Positions 8,944-17,192 of a DNA stretch of 64,000 nucleotides are shown piece after piece (position 1 is the stretch's first letter; every line of letters starts with the position of its first letter). This stretch comes from Hyphomicrobiales bacterium. Lineage in GTDB: Bacteria; Pseudomonadota; Alphaproteobacteria; Rhizobiales; Rhizobiaceae. The notes under the pieces are model-generated. The model did not search any database, was not told the DNA's origin, and saw only the letters and a program-made list of their open reading frames with translations. The stretch is taken from NCBI GenBank assembly GCA_900467745.1, contig UBQW01000014.1:1-64000 (forward strand), given 5' to 3'. The translations under genes and the position numbers were made by a program.

Positions 8944-10158
8944 ATGGATTTCGAAGCATTCTTCAAGAACGAGCTGGAAGGCCTTCACAACGAAGGTCGT
9001 TACCGCGTGTTCGCCGATCTTGAGCGTCACCGCGGCAATTTCCCGCGTGCCACGCGCCACACCCCCGAGGGGCCGAAGGATGTGACCGTCTGGTGTTCCA
9101 ACGACTATCTCGGCATGGGCCAGAACCCCAAGGTGATCGAGGCGATGAAGAACGCCATTGATCACTGTGGCGCGGGTGCGGGAGGCACCCGGAATATTTC
9201 TGGCACCACGCACTACCACGTTCTGCTCGAGCGCGAGCTCGCGGATCTGCACGGCAAGGAATCGGCCCTGGTATTCACCTCGGGCTACGTCTCCAACTGG
9301 GCGGCGCTGGGCACGCTCGGCGCCAAGATTCCCGGCATGATCATTTTCTCGGATGCGCTGAACCACGCATCGATGATCGAGGGCATTCGCTACGCAAAGT
9401 GCGACCGCGTCATCTGGAAGCACAACGACCTGCAGGATCTGGAAGCCAAGCTCGCCGCCGCCGATCCGAAGGCGCCGAAGATGATCGCCTTCGAGAGCGT
9501 CTACTCGATGGATGGCGATATCGCGCCGATCAAGGAAATCTGCGACCTCGCCGACAAGTACGGCGCCATGACCTATCTCGACGAAGTCCACGCTGTCGGC
9601 ATGTACGGCCCGCGCGGCGGCGGCATCGCCGAACGCGAAGGCCTGATGGACCGTCTGACAGTTATCGAAGGCACGCTCGGCAAGGCCTTCGGCGTCATGG
9701 GCGGCTATATCGCGGCATCCACAGCACTCTGCGATTTCATCCGCTCCTTCGCATCCGGCTTCATCTTCACCACGGCGCTGCCCCCGACGCTCGCCGCCGG
9801 CGCGGTCGCCTCGATCCAGCACCTGAAGGTCAGCCCCTTCGAGCGCGCCCGTCACCAGGACCGCGTTCGCCTGCTCCGCGCCCAGCTCGACAAGGCCGGC
9901 ATCCCGCACATGCCGAACCCGAGCCACATCGTGCCGGTCATGGTCGGCGACGCCGCCAAGTGCAAGTGGATCTCGGATCTTCTGCTCGACAACTGCAACG
10001 TCTACGTCCAGCCGATCAATTACCCGACGGTCCCGGTAAAGACCGAACGCCTGCGCATCACGCCCACGCCGCTGCACACCGATGCCGACATCGAGCACCT
10101 GGTGGAAGCGCTGCATTCGCTTTGGTCGCGCTGCGCACTGGCCCGGCACGTCGCCTGA
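8944..10158 (+). CDS. hemA: 5-aminolevulinate synthase
   Basis: This PLP enzyme condenses glycine and succinyl-CoA to 5-aminolevulinate, the first step of tetrapyrrole synthesis in Alphaproteobacteria. The 404-residue product has the family length and begins [11 protein letters not shown]. The substrate and cofactor signatures are clear: [10 protein letters not shown] near the N-terminus, GGTRNISGT, the DEVHAVG aspartate that contacts the PLP ring, and the lysine of TLGKAFG (K247) that forms the Schiff base. The ATG at 8944 follows a GGAG box at 8934. A 10-bp hairpin lies in the leader, and the gene ends 22 bp before the convergent dxr stop, with a shared hairpin terminator. It also supplies precursor for the cobalamin pathway represented here by cobST. 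Confidence 0.97.
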   Translation: MDFEAFFKNELEGLHNEGRYRVFADLERHRGNFPRATRHTPEGPKDVTVWCSNDYLGMGQNPKVIEAMKNAIDHCGAGAGGTRNISGTTHYHVLLERELADLHGKESALVFTSGYVSNWAALGTLGAKIPGMIIFSDALNHASMIEGIRYAKCDRVIWKHNDLQDLEAKLAAADPKAPKMIAFESVYSMDGDIAPIKEICDLADKYGAMTYLDEVHAVGMYGPRGGGIAEREGLMDRLTVIEGTLGKAFGVMGGYIAASTALCDFIRSFASGFIFTTALPPTLAAGAVASIQHLKVSPFERARHQDRVRLLRAQLDKAGIPHMPNPSHIVPVMVGDAAKCKWISDLLLDNCNVYVQPINYPTVPVKTERLRITPTPLHTDADIEHLVEALHSLWSRCALARHVA

Positions 10159-10180
10159 CCAAAATCAAAAATATCTCTGC

Positions 10181-11356
10181 TTAGTTGATAAGCCCGGCAG
10201 CCCGCTGCCGGGCTTCTTTGTCGACGGAAAACACATCGTCCATCGTCGTGGCCTCGGGCAGATGCGCCAGCTGGTCCATCACCGTCTCTGTCACATCGGC
10301 CATGGCGAGGAATGACAGGCGACCGGCGATGAAGGCTTCCAGCGCCACTTCCTTGGCGGCATTCAAAACAGCGCCCTGGACGCCGCCGCGCGTCATCGCA
10401 AGACGAGCGAGTCGCAGCGCCGGGAAGCGCGTCTCGTCGGGCGCTTCGAAATCCAGCCGTGCCAGCTTGGCGAAATCGAGCCGCTCGATCGGCAGGTTCG
10501 GCCGGCGCGGATGCGCCAGCGCGTACCCGATCGCAGTGCGCATATCGGGAGCGCCGAGCTGCGCCAGGACCGAACCGTCGGTATAGCCCACCATCGAATG
10601 GATCACCGATTGCGGATGCACGATGACCTCGATCTGCTCCGGCGTTAGCCCGAACAGATGCTTGGCCTCGATCATCTCGAGCGCCTTGTTGAACATCGAC
10701 GCGCTGTCGATCGAAATCTTCAGCCCCATCGACCAGTTCGGATGCGCGCGCGCCGTCTCCACGGTCACACCGGCCATCTCCTCGAGCGAGGCATTGCGGA
10801 ACGGTCCGCCAGACGCCGTCAGGATGATGCGTTCCACGGCGTGGCGCTGGTTTTCCTCCAGCACCTGGAAGATCGCATTGTGCTCGCTGTCGACGGGCAA
10901 AAGCTTGCCGCCGCCGCGACGCACGGACTGCACGAAGAGATCGCCGGCGGAAACCAGGCATTCCTTGTTGGCAAGCGCGATATCGGCGCCCTTGCGGGCC
11001 GCGGCCAGCGTCGGCGCAAGGCCTGCCGTCCCGACGATAGCCGCCATCACCCATTCGGCTTCGAGGTCGGCGGCTTCCATTAGCCCGGATTGACCGGCGG
11101 CAACCGCGATCCCGCTTCCATCAAGCGCGCTCTTCAGCGCCTCGTAATGGCTGTCACTCGCCGTCACCGCGAGTTTGGCGCCGGCCGCGCGCGCCTGCTG
11201 CGCCAAAAGATCGACGTTCTCGTTGCCCGTCAGCACGGAGATTTCGAAGTTTTCCAGACCGCCCAGATGTTTCACCACGTCGAGCGTGTTCTGCCCGATC
11301 GAGCCGGTCGAACCGAAGATGGAGAGGCGCCGAGGCCCGTTTCTGCCCGTGATCAT
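10181..11356 (-). CDS. dxr: 1-deoxy-D-xylulose 5-phosphate reductoisomerase
   Basis: The enzyme makes 2-C-methyl-D-erythritol 4-phosphate with NADPH, the committed step of the MEP isoprenoid pathway. The 391-residue product shows the NADPH-binding GSTGSIG near its start, the metal and substrate segment LPVDSEHNAIFQ, the flexible-loop region with ASGGPF, and the HPN...KISIDSASMFNKALE block conserved in the family. The ATG at 11356 gives the normal N-terminus just before the nucleotide-binding motif. An open frame continues upstream to a TTG at 11530, but that extension is not conserved in character. The gene converges on hemA. Confidence 0.96.
   Translation of the reverse strand: MITGRNGPRRLSIFGSTGSIGQNTLDVVKHLGGLENFEISVLTGNENVDLLAQQARAAGAKLAVTASDSHYEALKSALDGSGIAVAAGQSGLMEAADLEAEWVMAAIVGTAGLAPTLAAARKGADIALANKECLVSAGDLFVQSVRRGGGKLLPVDSEHNAIFQVLEENQRHAVERIILTASGGPFRNASLEEMAGVTVETARAHPNWSMGLKISIDSASMFNKALEMIEAKHLFGLTPEQIEVIVHPQSVIHSMVGYTDGSVLAQLGAPDMRTAIGYALAHPRRPNLPIERLDFAKLARLDFEAPDETRFPALRLARLAMTRGGVQGAVLNAAKEVALEAFIAGRLSFLAMADVTETVMDQLAHLPEATTMDDVFSVDKEARQRAAGLIN
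10190..10219. terminator. Convergent hemA/dxr terminator lying inside the dxr coding end
   Basis: An 11-bp perfect stem AAGCCCGGCAG/CTGCCGGGCTT with a 4-nt loop is followed by CTTTGT on the plus strand. It lies 32 bp after the hemA stop and overlaps the last dozen codons of dxr, so the dxr C-terminal sequence doubles as the hemA terminator. Confidence 0.75.
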
Positions 11357-11706
11357 GCGCGATTTTGCCTGCGTTCCGTCATTTCCCTCGGCTCTACAGG
11401 GGATTGGAATGAGCGGCAAGTGTGCAGTGCAGCAGATTTTTGGGCCCGAGGGGTTTACATCCCCGCCGGTCGATGTGATCCTGACAACAATCCTGAGGGA
11501 TAGGAGCATTGGCAATCGTATCGGTTGCAATTTTCAAGCTCCGGCGGCGCAAATTTCGCGCCCGCTTTCGTATCCGCGCCAAAGGCCGGACGCGATAAAA
11601 ACCAGAACGAGATGTCGGGTTTGCAAGGCGAAATCCTGCGCGCTTCCGTGCGTTTCCGCTTCAAGCCCGCATCGACCAGAAGACCCTCATCGTTACGAAG
11701 GGACAA
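11357..11706. other. Intergenic region between dxr and the next secreted-protein gene
   Basis: The genes on either side point away from each other, so both promoters should lie in these 350 bp. Short open frames on both strands (for example a 63-codon frame from 11525) have no ribosome binding site and no protein-like composition. I support no gene or RNA here. Confidence 0.5.
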
Positions 11707-12363
11707 ATGGCCATGAAAGCGACAAGCAGTTTATTGCTTCTGCCCGCCGCGCTCATTTCATTCGCACCGCGCGTCCACGCAGAAAACCTCGTCATCTGGA
11801 CACCCGTGAAAGTGTCCGAACGATCCTACAAGGCGACGATGGGCTTTCGCCTGCCCGCCGAATGGGAAACCAGCGCCGGCGCCGATATCGGCCTTGCGGC
11901 ATCGAAGGGCGGCGTGCTGCTCGGCGGCTCCGAACAGGCCTCGCTCTGGGGCAAGATCACCAAGGTCAGCGTCACGCCCGCGGCCCGCGCCGAGCGCTCG
12001 GCCAGCGTGCGCGTCGATACGTTGCGGGGCAGCGGTGCGCTGATGCTCAGCCGTTCCCGCAGCTGGATCTTCTCCGACTCGCTGGACATGGTCTCGACCC
12101 GCTTCGTGCAGGTCCGTTATGACGCCGTCGACACGCGCCAGACATTCGTCGATACCTCGCAAGCACTGAAGTTGATCCAGCCCTGGACCGGCACCTCGCT
12201 CTCAGCGGCCGCCACCGTGTCGGGCTTCAATGGCGATGTGACGAGTTCGCTGGCGCTGAACCAGTTAATCCTCCCCGACCTTAATTTGAGCGCAACAATC
12301 AGCAATCCTGGATCTTCCACCCGCTCGGGAAGCATCAACCTGAACTACCGGGTCAGCTGGTGA
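11707..12363 (+). CDS. Secreted protein of unknown function
   Basis: The 218-residue precursor has a signal peptide ending near RVHA (about residue 25). The mature part is rich in short beta-like stretches (SYKATMGFRLP, RSASVRVDTLRG, RFVQVRYDAVDTRQTF) and ends SGSINLNYRVSW. The alternating pattern and aromatic C-terminus would suit a small beta-barrel or periplasmic beta-sandwich, but I do not recognise the family. A GAAGGGA box precedes the ATG at 11707; an in-frame ATG six bases later is an equally possible start. The stop is close to the start region of the BON-domain gene, so the two may be co-transcribed. Confidence 0.7.
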   Translation: MAMKATSSLLLLPAALISFAPRVHAENLVIWTPVKVSERSYKATMGFRLPAEWETSAGADIGLAASKGGVLLGGSEQASLWGKITKVSVTPAARAERSASVRVDTLRGSGALMLSRSRSWIFSDSLDMVSTRFVQVRYDAVDTRQTFVDTSQALKLIQPWTGTSLSAAATVSGFNGDVTSSLALNQLILPDLNLSATISNPGSSTRSGSINLNYRVSW

Positions 12364-12416
12364 CCGCGCAAGCGGCATCGGATTTCGCAATCGAATGGGA
12401 GGAAGGAAGGCATGAC

Positions 12417-12704
12417 ATGGCAAGTTACGAAACATCACCGTCCTCAAGAAAGACGGACCTGAAGGAAGAGGCAGCGCTGACGGCGGATGTCTCCACCGCG
12501 CTGGCCGTCGCCAGCGGCTTCGACGCCTCGCACATTGCGGTGACGGTAGAGCAAGACGAGATCATTCTCACCGGACTGGTCGCCACCAAGGCGGATCTCG
12601 CCAGCGCCATCATCGTCGCCGAGACTACGGCGAGCGACCACACGGTTCGCAATCGCATTGTCGTCGCGCAATCCGTGCTCGACAACCTCGGCGAAGCCGT
12701 CTGA
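12417..12704 (+). CDS. BON-domain protein
   Basis: The 95-residue product carries one BON domain: an acidic helix (DLKEEAALTADVSTALAVASGFD), then HIAVTVEQDEIILTGLVATKADLASAIIVAE and the closing VRNRIVVAQ strand. BON domains bind membranes or phospholipid surfaces and often occur in envelope-stress proteins. No signal peptide is visible, so the protein may be cytoplasmic or exported by another route. The start at 12417 follows a strong GGAGGAAGGAAGG box. A longer frame from a GTG at 12360 overlaps the upstream stop and adds a poorly conserved tail. The gene converges on a small membrane-protein gene with only 3 bp between stops. Confidence 0.82.
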   Translation: MASYETSPSSRKTDLKEEAALTADVSTALAVASGFDASHIAVTVEQDEIILTGLVATKADLASAIIVAETTASDHTVRNRIVVAQSVLDNLGEAV

Positions 12705-12707
12705 GCA

Positions 12708-12857
12708 TCAACCGGCGAAGCGTTCCATCAGGAAGCCGGAGGCGACGCGGTCCGTCTTCTGCGTCGTGACGGGGCCGCTCGGCTGGTAGCTTACGGCGAT
12801 AAGAAGGCCGCCAATCAAGAGATAGGCAACCGCGAGCATCGAGAGTTTCATGGTCAT
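12708..12857 (-). CDS. 49-residue single-pass membrane protein
   Basis: The product MTMKLSMLAVAYLLIGGLL... has one hydrophobic helix (about residues 5-24) followed by a short polar tail ending FLMERFAG. A GGAGAC box lies 8 nt upstream of the ATG at 12857, which is why this start is preferred over the longer frame to 12929. I do not recognise a family. The small size, proper ribosome binding site and membrane helix support a real gene. Confidence 0.6.
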   Translation of the reverse strand: MTMKLSMLAVAYLLIGGLLIAVSYQPSGPVTTQKTDRVASGFLMERFAG

Positions 12858-12945
12858 GAGCTTGGTCTCCTTTGACCAGAACAACGCAACGGCTGGCCGT
12901 AGGTTCCCTTCCCGAAATGGGCCACCCACACGGCACCCATGAAAC

Positions 12946-12976
12946 GAAAAAGCCGCCCCTGACGGACGGCTTTTCC
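12946..12976 (-). terminator. Terminator after the DUF992 gene
   Basis: On the minus strand, AAAAGCCGTCC and GGGGCGGCTTTTT form a hairpin ending in a T-run, about 20 bp past the DUF992 stop codon at 12997. Confidence 0.8.
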
Positions 12977-12996
12977 ATTGAAATCATATGATAAAA

Positions 12997-13509
12997 TCAG
13001 CCGGCCGGCGTCAGCGTGACCGAGGTGCCGGTTGCAGCAACGTTGAGGCCGAGCTGGCCGGTGACGCTGATGGTCTGCAGCTGGATCGAGCCGGCGGTGC
13101 CGCCGAACAGCACGTTGGCGCCGACGCCACCTGCAAGCGTGGCTTCAGCGGTGATGCCCTGGTAGAGGCCGCCGAGCGAACCGCGATGATAGCCGGCAGT
13201 CGGAGCGAAGACGGCCCAGACGAGACGGCCGCGCGTGGTGAAGCCAAGGTCGACGCCCATCTTGCGGATGGTGCCGCTGTAGTGATCGACGGAGCCGCGC
13301 GTACCGTTGAAGACGCAATCGACGGACTTCGCCGAACCCAAGACGTAGCCGACACCGCCGCCGACGTCGCAGGTCAGAACGCCGATCTTGACGCCATCGC
13401 GCTGATCCGGCTCTTCATAAGTCGTCACAAGATCCGCTGCCGCTACCGAAGTAGCGAAGACTTGAGCCAGCGAGGCTGCTGCGACGATCGATGCGATTGT
13501 CTTGTTCAT
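12997..13509 (-). CDS. DUF992 family secreted protein
   Basis: The 170-residue precursor has a signal peptide ending near SVAAA (about residue 25). The mature domain starts with KIGVLTCDVGGGVGYVLGSAKSVDCVF and includes the Y.GTI.K.GVDLGFT block that defines DUF992, a family common in Rhizobiales. It continues with glycine-rich strands (GGVGANVLFGG) to an ordinary C-terminus. The function is unknown; the family is predicted to be periplasmic or secreted. The ATG at 13509 follows a GGAG box, and a terminator lies downstream, so this is a monocistronic unit. Confidence 0.85.
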   Translation of the reverse strand: MNKTIASIVAAASLAQVFATSVAAADLVTTYEEPDQRDGVKIGVLTCDVGGGVGYVLGSAKSVDCVFNGTRGSVDHYSGTIRKMGVDLGFTTRGRLVWAVFAPTAGYHRGSLGGLYQGITAEATLAGGVGANVLFGGTAGSIQLQTISVTGQLGLNVAATGTSVTLTPAG

Positions 13510-13811
13510 TGTGGTCTCCTTAGTATCCTGACGAAAAACATAGTGCCTTGTTATAACTTACCAACCCCGGCTGTATGAACAAAATTAACAAATGCTCAAA
13601 AGCAAATGTGTGGGGTTTGATTCGCTACATGCATCCCGATTTCTGGCTGATTTCGGGCGTCAATCAGGCGGCGCCTGAATAAATCCCAGTCATCGCCTGT
13701 TGTTCCACCGTCATCACGCGTTCTTGTCTTTTGAAGCACGACAAATTGGTGGTTTCCGCGCACAAAAAAGGACCCCGGGCTGCGCCGGGATCCTTGATCG
13801 CAATGCGATGA
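13510..13811. other. Intergenic region with nested inverted repeats
   Basis: About 300 bp hold the upstream region of the DUF992 gene and the terminator of the next gene. Two overlapping symmetric elements are visible: CTGATT with AATCAG (13647-13667, 9-bp spacer) and the 15-bp interrupted palindrome TCAGGCG-G-CGCCTGA (13664-13678). Their role is not evident. No gene is supported. Confidence 0.5.
13764..13793 (-). terminator. Terminator after the Ser/Thr/Asn-rich secreted-protein gene
   Basis: The minus strand reads GGATCCCGGC, a short loop, then GCCCGGGGTCC followed by TTTTTT. The stem holds with one wobble, about 20 bp beyond the stop at 13812. Confidence 0.85.
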
Positions 13812-14165
13812 TTACTTGAAGTCAGGGCATGCCTCGCTCTCGGACGCGCCACTATTGCCGCCCTGGGCGGCTGTCGCACCCGGCATCGGCTGCGCCGGGC
13901 AGCGCGTGCGGTCGACGGTTCCTGTCGTGTTGGTGTTCGGCCCCGTGCTCATCGTGCCGGGGGTGGTGCTGTAGGTGGCGTTTGGATCGACCACCGTTGG
14001 CGATGTTCCAGTCGTGTTCGGAGCATCCGCGTTCGCGCCACCGCCGCTATCGACCGTGCTGCTGCCGATCGTCGATCCAGCCGGGCTCGGGTTTGACTGG
14101 GCCATTGCCCCGCCTGTTGCCAGACCAAGTGCCAGGATCGATGCCGCGATCAGTTTCGCTTTCAT
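13812..14165 (-). CDS. Small secreted Ser/Thr/Gly/Asn-rich protein
   Basis: The 117-residue precursor begins MKAKLIAASILALGLATGG and has a signal peptide cleaved near GGAMA (about residue 22). The mature part is low in complexity (SNPSPAGSTIGSSTVDSGGG, several N-T-T-G motifs) and has two cysteines near the C-terminus (TRCPAQP and EACPDFK) that could pair. The start at 14165 has a good AAGGAGAAG box; the frame extends further upstream without one. A strong terminator follows. I do not recognise a family or a function. Confidence 0.75.
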   Translation of the reverse strand: MKAKLIAASILALGLATGGAMAQSNPSPAGSTIGSSTVDSGGGANADAPNTTGTSPTVVDPNATYSTTPGTMSTGPNTNTTGTVDRTRCPAQPMPGATAAQGGNSGASESEACPDFK

Positions 14166-14238
14166 GATGCTTCTCCTTCTTTCGTATCGACATGGGGTCA
14201 ACGACAGAGGGCTTTCATCGTTCCCAAAAAATACGGGC

Positions 14239-14271
14239 AAAAAAATACGGGCGCATCTTAAGCGCCCGTAT
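14239..14271 (-). terminator. Terminator after the GH16 glycanase gene
   Basis: The stem ATACGGGCGC/GCGCCCGTAT (14245-14271) is followed on the minus strand by a seven-T run. It lies 25 bp beyond the glycanase stop codon at 14296. Confidence 0.9.
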
Positions 14272-14295
14272 CCGAAAGCTTCTGACAGCACCGCG

Positions 14296-15729
14296 TCAGG
14301 TCTGCCAGTCATCCGTCGCCGCATGCGCGGTTGAAGCAACCGGGCTGTCGGCCAGCGAATAAGCGTGGATATAGTCGATCTTCATTTCCGAACCGTTGGG
14401 CAGGCCATTTGTCGGCGAACCGGCAATCCCGCCGACAGCAAGATTGACGATCATGTACATAGGATCGTGCATGTCGTCAGGCGTATCCGCATGGGCGATC
14501 GCCACATCGTCGAAGTACCAGACGATCTGGTCCTGGTCCCAGAGCACCCCATAGGTATGGAAGCCCTCGGTGCTTGCGACGCTGACGGCCGTCTGGTCCA
14601 TCGTATGGCTGCCGCTCGCTGCCGAATGCGCCGTCACGTGAACGGTGTTGGGATCCTGCCCGCGCATTTCCACCACGTCGAGTTCCGGCGGCCAGGAGCC
14701 GTCCTCCGGCAGCAACCAGAAGGCCGGCCACACACCCTGATCCGTCGGCATGTCGGCACGGATCTCGAAGTACCCGTAGGTCTGGGCGAAGGTGGAGTGG
14801 GTGTTGAGCATCCCCGACGTATAGTCAAAACCTTCGAGCTGGCCTGCCAGCGCAGCCGGCGTTTGCGCCGCCGTGATCGTCAGCACCCCGTCATGCACAG
14901 AGAACGGATTGACCGACGCCGTACCGGCATAAGACGGGTTGATGTACCACTGCTCCTCGGCATTATCGGGCAGCGTGCTACCCTTCTCGGACGCCCACCA
15001 GAACTTGGCATCCCAGGTTCCCTGGCCGCCACTATGGAGCGACAGGCTGTCGAACTCGTCGGCGAAGGTCATCGTCAGCGCCGAGCGATCGAGCGTCAGC
15101 TGGAACTGATCGGCATGCAGCGCCGAAGCCGTCGTATTGGCCAGCACGAGGCTTTCACCACCACCGAGATCGATCCGGAGATTGTCGCCCTCCTGTGTCG
15201 AGTGGCTGACGACCTGATCGAAACTCGTCAGCGAATAGCCGTTGAAGCGGATCGTGTCGTCGCTGCTGAAATCGACAATGAGGTCGCTGCCATTGCCGCG
15301 GGTGAAGAGGAAGGTATCGGCCCCGCCGCCGCCGATCAGCACATCGTTGCCCGCGCCGCCATCGATCGTCTGACTGCCCGCGGCACCGGAGATGATGTTG
15401 TCAGCGCTGTTGCCGAAGGCGTAACGCCCGGCGCCCGTCACCGTCAGGTTCTCGAAATTTTCGGGCAGCGTATAGCTCATCCAGGTGTTGATCGTATCGA
15501 TCCCGCCACCCGGCTCTTCGGCCGCGCGGTTGATGGCGGAGTAGAGATAATAAATATCGTCACCCGTACCGCCCTGCATGGTCACGTTGACCGAGCTGTC
15601 ACCCCATATGCTGTCATTGCCGGCTGTGCCGTTGAGCACGGGTCCGGATCCTGTCGCCGACAGCCAGGCGGTTGAAGCGCCGCTATAGAACAGGCTTGTG
15701 CCGACTGCGTTCTGAATCGACTGTGGCAT
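14296..15729 (-). CDS. exsH: RTX-type GH16 endo-glycanase, ExsH-like, probable PrsDE substrate
   Basis: The 477-residue protein has no Sec signal peptide. Its N-terminal half carries calcium-binding RTX nonapeptides (NGTAGNDSIWG, GGTGDDIYY, DGGAGNDVLIGGGGADTF). Residues from about 210 form a GH16 catalytic domain with the nucleophile and acid/base motif ELDVVEMRG and the PAFWLLP and FHTYGVLWD landmarks. ExsH of Sinorhizobium meliloti, exported by PrsD-PrsE, has a similar size and make-up and trims succinoglycan chains. Here the gene follows prsE on the same strand after 143 bp, with an AGGAG box 8 nt before the ATG. The polysaccharide it cuts is inferred only. Rhizobial PlyA-type glycanases are a close alternative. 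Confidence 0.82.
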   Translation of the reverse strand: MPQSIQNAVGTSLFYSGASTAWLSATGSGPVLNGTAGNDSIWGDSSVNVTMQGGTGDDIYYLYSAINRAAEEPGGGIDTINTWMSYTLPENFENLTVTGAGRYAFGNSADNIISGAAGSQTIDGGAGNDVLIGGGGADTFLFTRGNGSDLIVDFSSDDTIRFNGYSLTSFDQVVSHSTQEGDNLRIDLGGGESLVLANTTASALHADQFQLTLDRSALTMTFADEFDSLSLHSGGQGTWDAKFWWASEKGSTLPDNAEEQWYINPSYAGTASVNPFSVHDGVLTITAAQTPAALAGQLEGFDYTSGMLNTHSTFAQTYGYFEIRADMPTDQGVWPAFWLLPEDGSWPPELDVVEMRGQDPNTVHVTAHSAASGSHTMDQTAVSVASTEGFHTYGVLWDQDQIVWYFDDVAIAHADTPDDMHDPMYMIVNLAVGGIAGSPTNGLPNGSEMKIDYIHAYSLADSPVASTAHAATDDWQT

Positions 15730-15850
15730 GGTTCATCTCCTAGGGTTTTCGTGATTGAAACATTGCCAAGGGCATCCATACGATGCCCTGATGGCCGAAC
15801 GCTCCTCCCTTGCCCGACGCGTTTCCTCCCAGACGCCACAGGCACGGGCC

Positions 15851-15890
15851 CCTTATTCCTCCCTGAAAGCCCTTATTCCTCCCTGAAAGC
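15851..15890. repeat. Perfect 20-bp tandem duplication at the prsE 3' end
   Basis: Two identical 20-bp copies (15851-15870 and 15871-15890, each starting CCTTATTCCT) abut. The inner copy encodes the last residues AFREE and the stop of PrsE, and the outer copy repeats them downstream as non-coding sequence. Confidence 0.95.
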
Positions 15891-17192
15891 GCGGGCTGCC
15901 TGATCGGTGAATGGCTTGGCGAGATAGGCCAGCGCCGTCCGTTCCCCCGTTTCGATGAAAGCCTCCACCGGCATGCCGGCCACCGGCGTCAGCTTTCCGA
16001 GCCTTCGCCATTCGCCGTCCTCGATATGAACGCGCACGCCGTAGTAGCTCTGGCCGGTTTTCTGATCGGTGGTGAGGTCGGCCGCGATACGCTCCACCCG
16101 GCCGTTGAGTTCCATGGTGGTGCGCTGGTTGAAGGCCGACAGCCGCAACACCACCGCCTGCCCCACCGCGACCTGATCGATATCCTGAGGTGAAAGCCTG
16201 AGATCCGGCGTCAGCGCGTCGCCATCGGGCACGATCTCCATGATCGCCGCTCCCGCCTGCACAACGGCACCGGATGCATGCACCGAAAGCTGATGAACGA
16301 TGCCCGCCTGCGGCGCGCGGATGTCGATATGCTTGAGATCGTCCTCGACCGCAACCAGCCTCTCGGCATATTCGCCGGTGTCGCTTTGCGCCTGCCGCAG
16401 CTGGTCGGAGACCTCGCTCCGCCTGTCGTCGCCAAGCTGGATGATCTGCAACTCCGTCTCCGCGACCTTGCCCTTCACCTCGGCCGCCGATGCCACGAGG
16501 TTGCCGAGCTCGCCGGTCAAATCAGCCGCGTCGCGCTGCAGCGCATAGACCCGCGTTGCCGGAATGATGCCCTGCTTCAGCAGCGGCTCAAGGCTCGCCA
16601 GCTCCTTGCCGATGATCTCGATCGCCTGCCGCTTCCCATCCTGCTGTGCCACCAGCCCACCCGCCTGCTGGCCGAGCTGGCGGATGCGCTCGCGCAGCTG
16701 CGCCACCTGTCCGCTAAGCGAAGCCCGCCGGTCCTCGAACAGCCGCTGCTCGCCCTGCATCAGCGTCTCCCGCTCCTCCGGGGGCGCTTGTTTCACAAGA
16801 TCGGGAAACGCAAACGCCTCCCGCCCGTCCCGCTCAGCCGAAAGCCGTGCCGTTCGCGCAGCCAGCTGCCGTAAGCGCCGCGACACGATCGAAACCGTTG
16901 CCCGCGCCTGCGTATCGTCGAGCCGCAGCAACACCTGCCCCGCCCCCACCTTGTCGCCATTGCGAACGAGGATCTCGCCGACGGTCCCGCCCTTCAGATG
17001 CTGGATCGGCTTCACATAGCTGTCGACGACGAGCGTGCCCGAGGCGATCACCGCACCGTTGAGATGGATGGTCGCCGCGAGGCTGCCGAGCACGCCGACG
17101 AGAACGAGAACCGCCGCCAGCGCCACAAGCGCCAGCCTTCGGATGGCCCGTTCGGCGATCGGCGCGCCCGCACCATTTGCAAGAGGCTTCAT
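15873..17192 (-). CDS. prsE: Type I secretion membrane-fusion protein PrsE (HlyD family)
   Basis: The 439-residue adaptor links the ABC exporter to an outer-membrane TolC-type channel. It has a short cytoplasmic N-terminus, one membrane helix (about residues 20-45), a first lipoyl half (VGEILVRNGDKVGAGQVLLRLDD), long coiled-coil arms (about residues 100-290) and a second lipoyl half followed by the conserved HlyD C-terminal beta domain (GMPVEAFIETGERTALAYLAKPF). Its ATG overlaps the prsD stop by 4 nt, so the two are translationally coupled. The outer-membrane partner is not encoded nearby. The gene ends in a duplicated 20-bp segment. Confidence 0.92.
   Translation of the reverse strand: MKPLANGAGAPIAERAIRRLALVALAAVLVLVGVLGSLAATIHLNGAVIASGTLVVDSYVKPIQHLKGGTVGEILVRNGDKVGAGQVLLRLDDTQARATVSIVSRRLRQLAARTARLSAERDGREAFAFPDLVKQAPPEERETLMQGEQRLFEDRRASLSGQVAQLRERIRQLGQQAGGLVAQQDGKRQAIEIIGKELASLEPLLKQGIIPATRVYALQRDAADLTGELGNLVASAAEVKGKVAETELQIIQLGDDRRSEVSDQLRQAQSDTGEYAERLVAVEDDLKHIDIRAPQAGIVHQLSVHASGAVVQAGAAIMEIVPDGDALTPDLRLSPQDIDQVAVGQAVVLRLSAFNQRTTMELNGRVERIAADLTTDQKTGQSYYGVRVHIEDGEWRRLGKLTPVAGMPVEAFIETGERTALAYLAKPFTDQAARAFREE

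Noticed and set aside
13664..13879. A 71-codon minus-strand frame between the DUF992 gene and the next secreted-protein gene
   Set aside because: It runs through the terminator at 13764-13793 and lacks a ribosome binding site.
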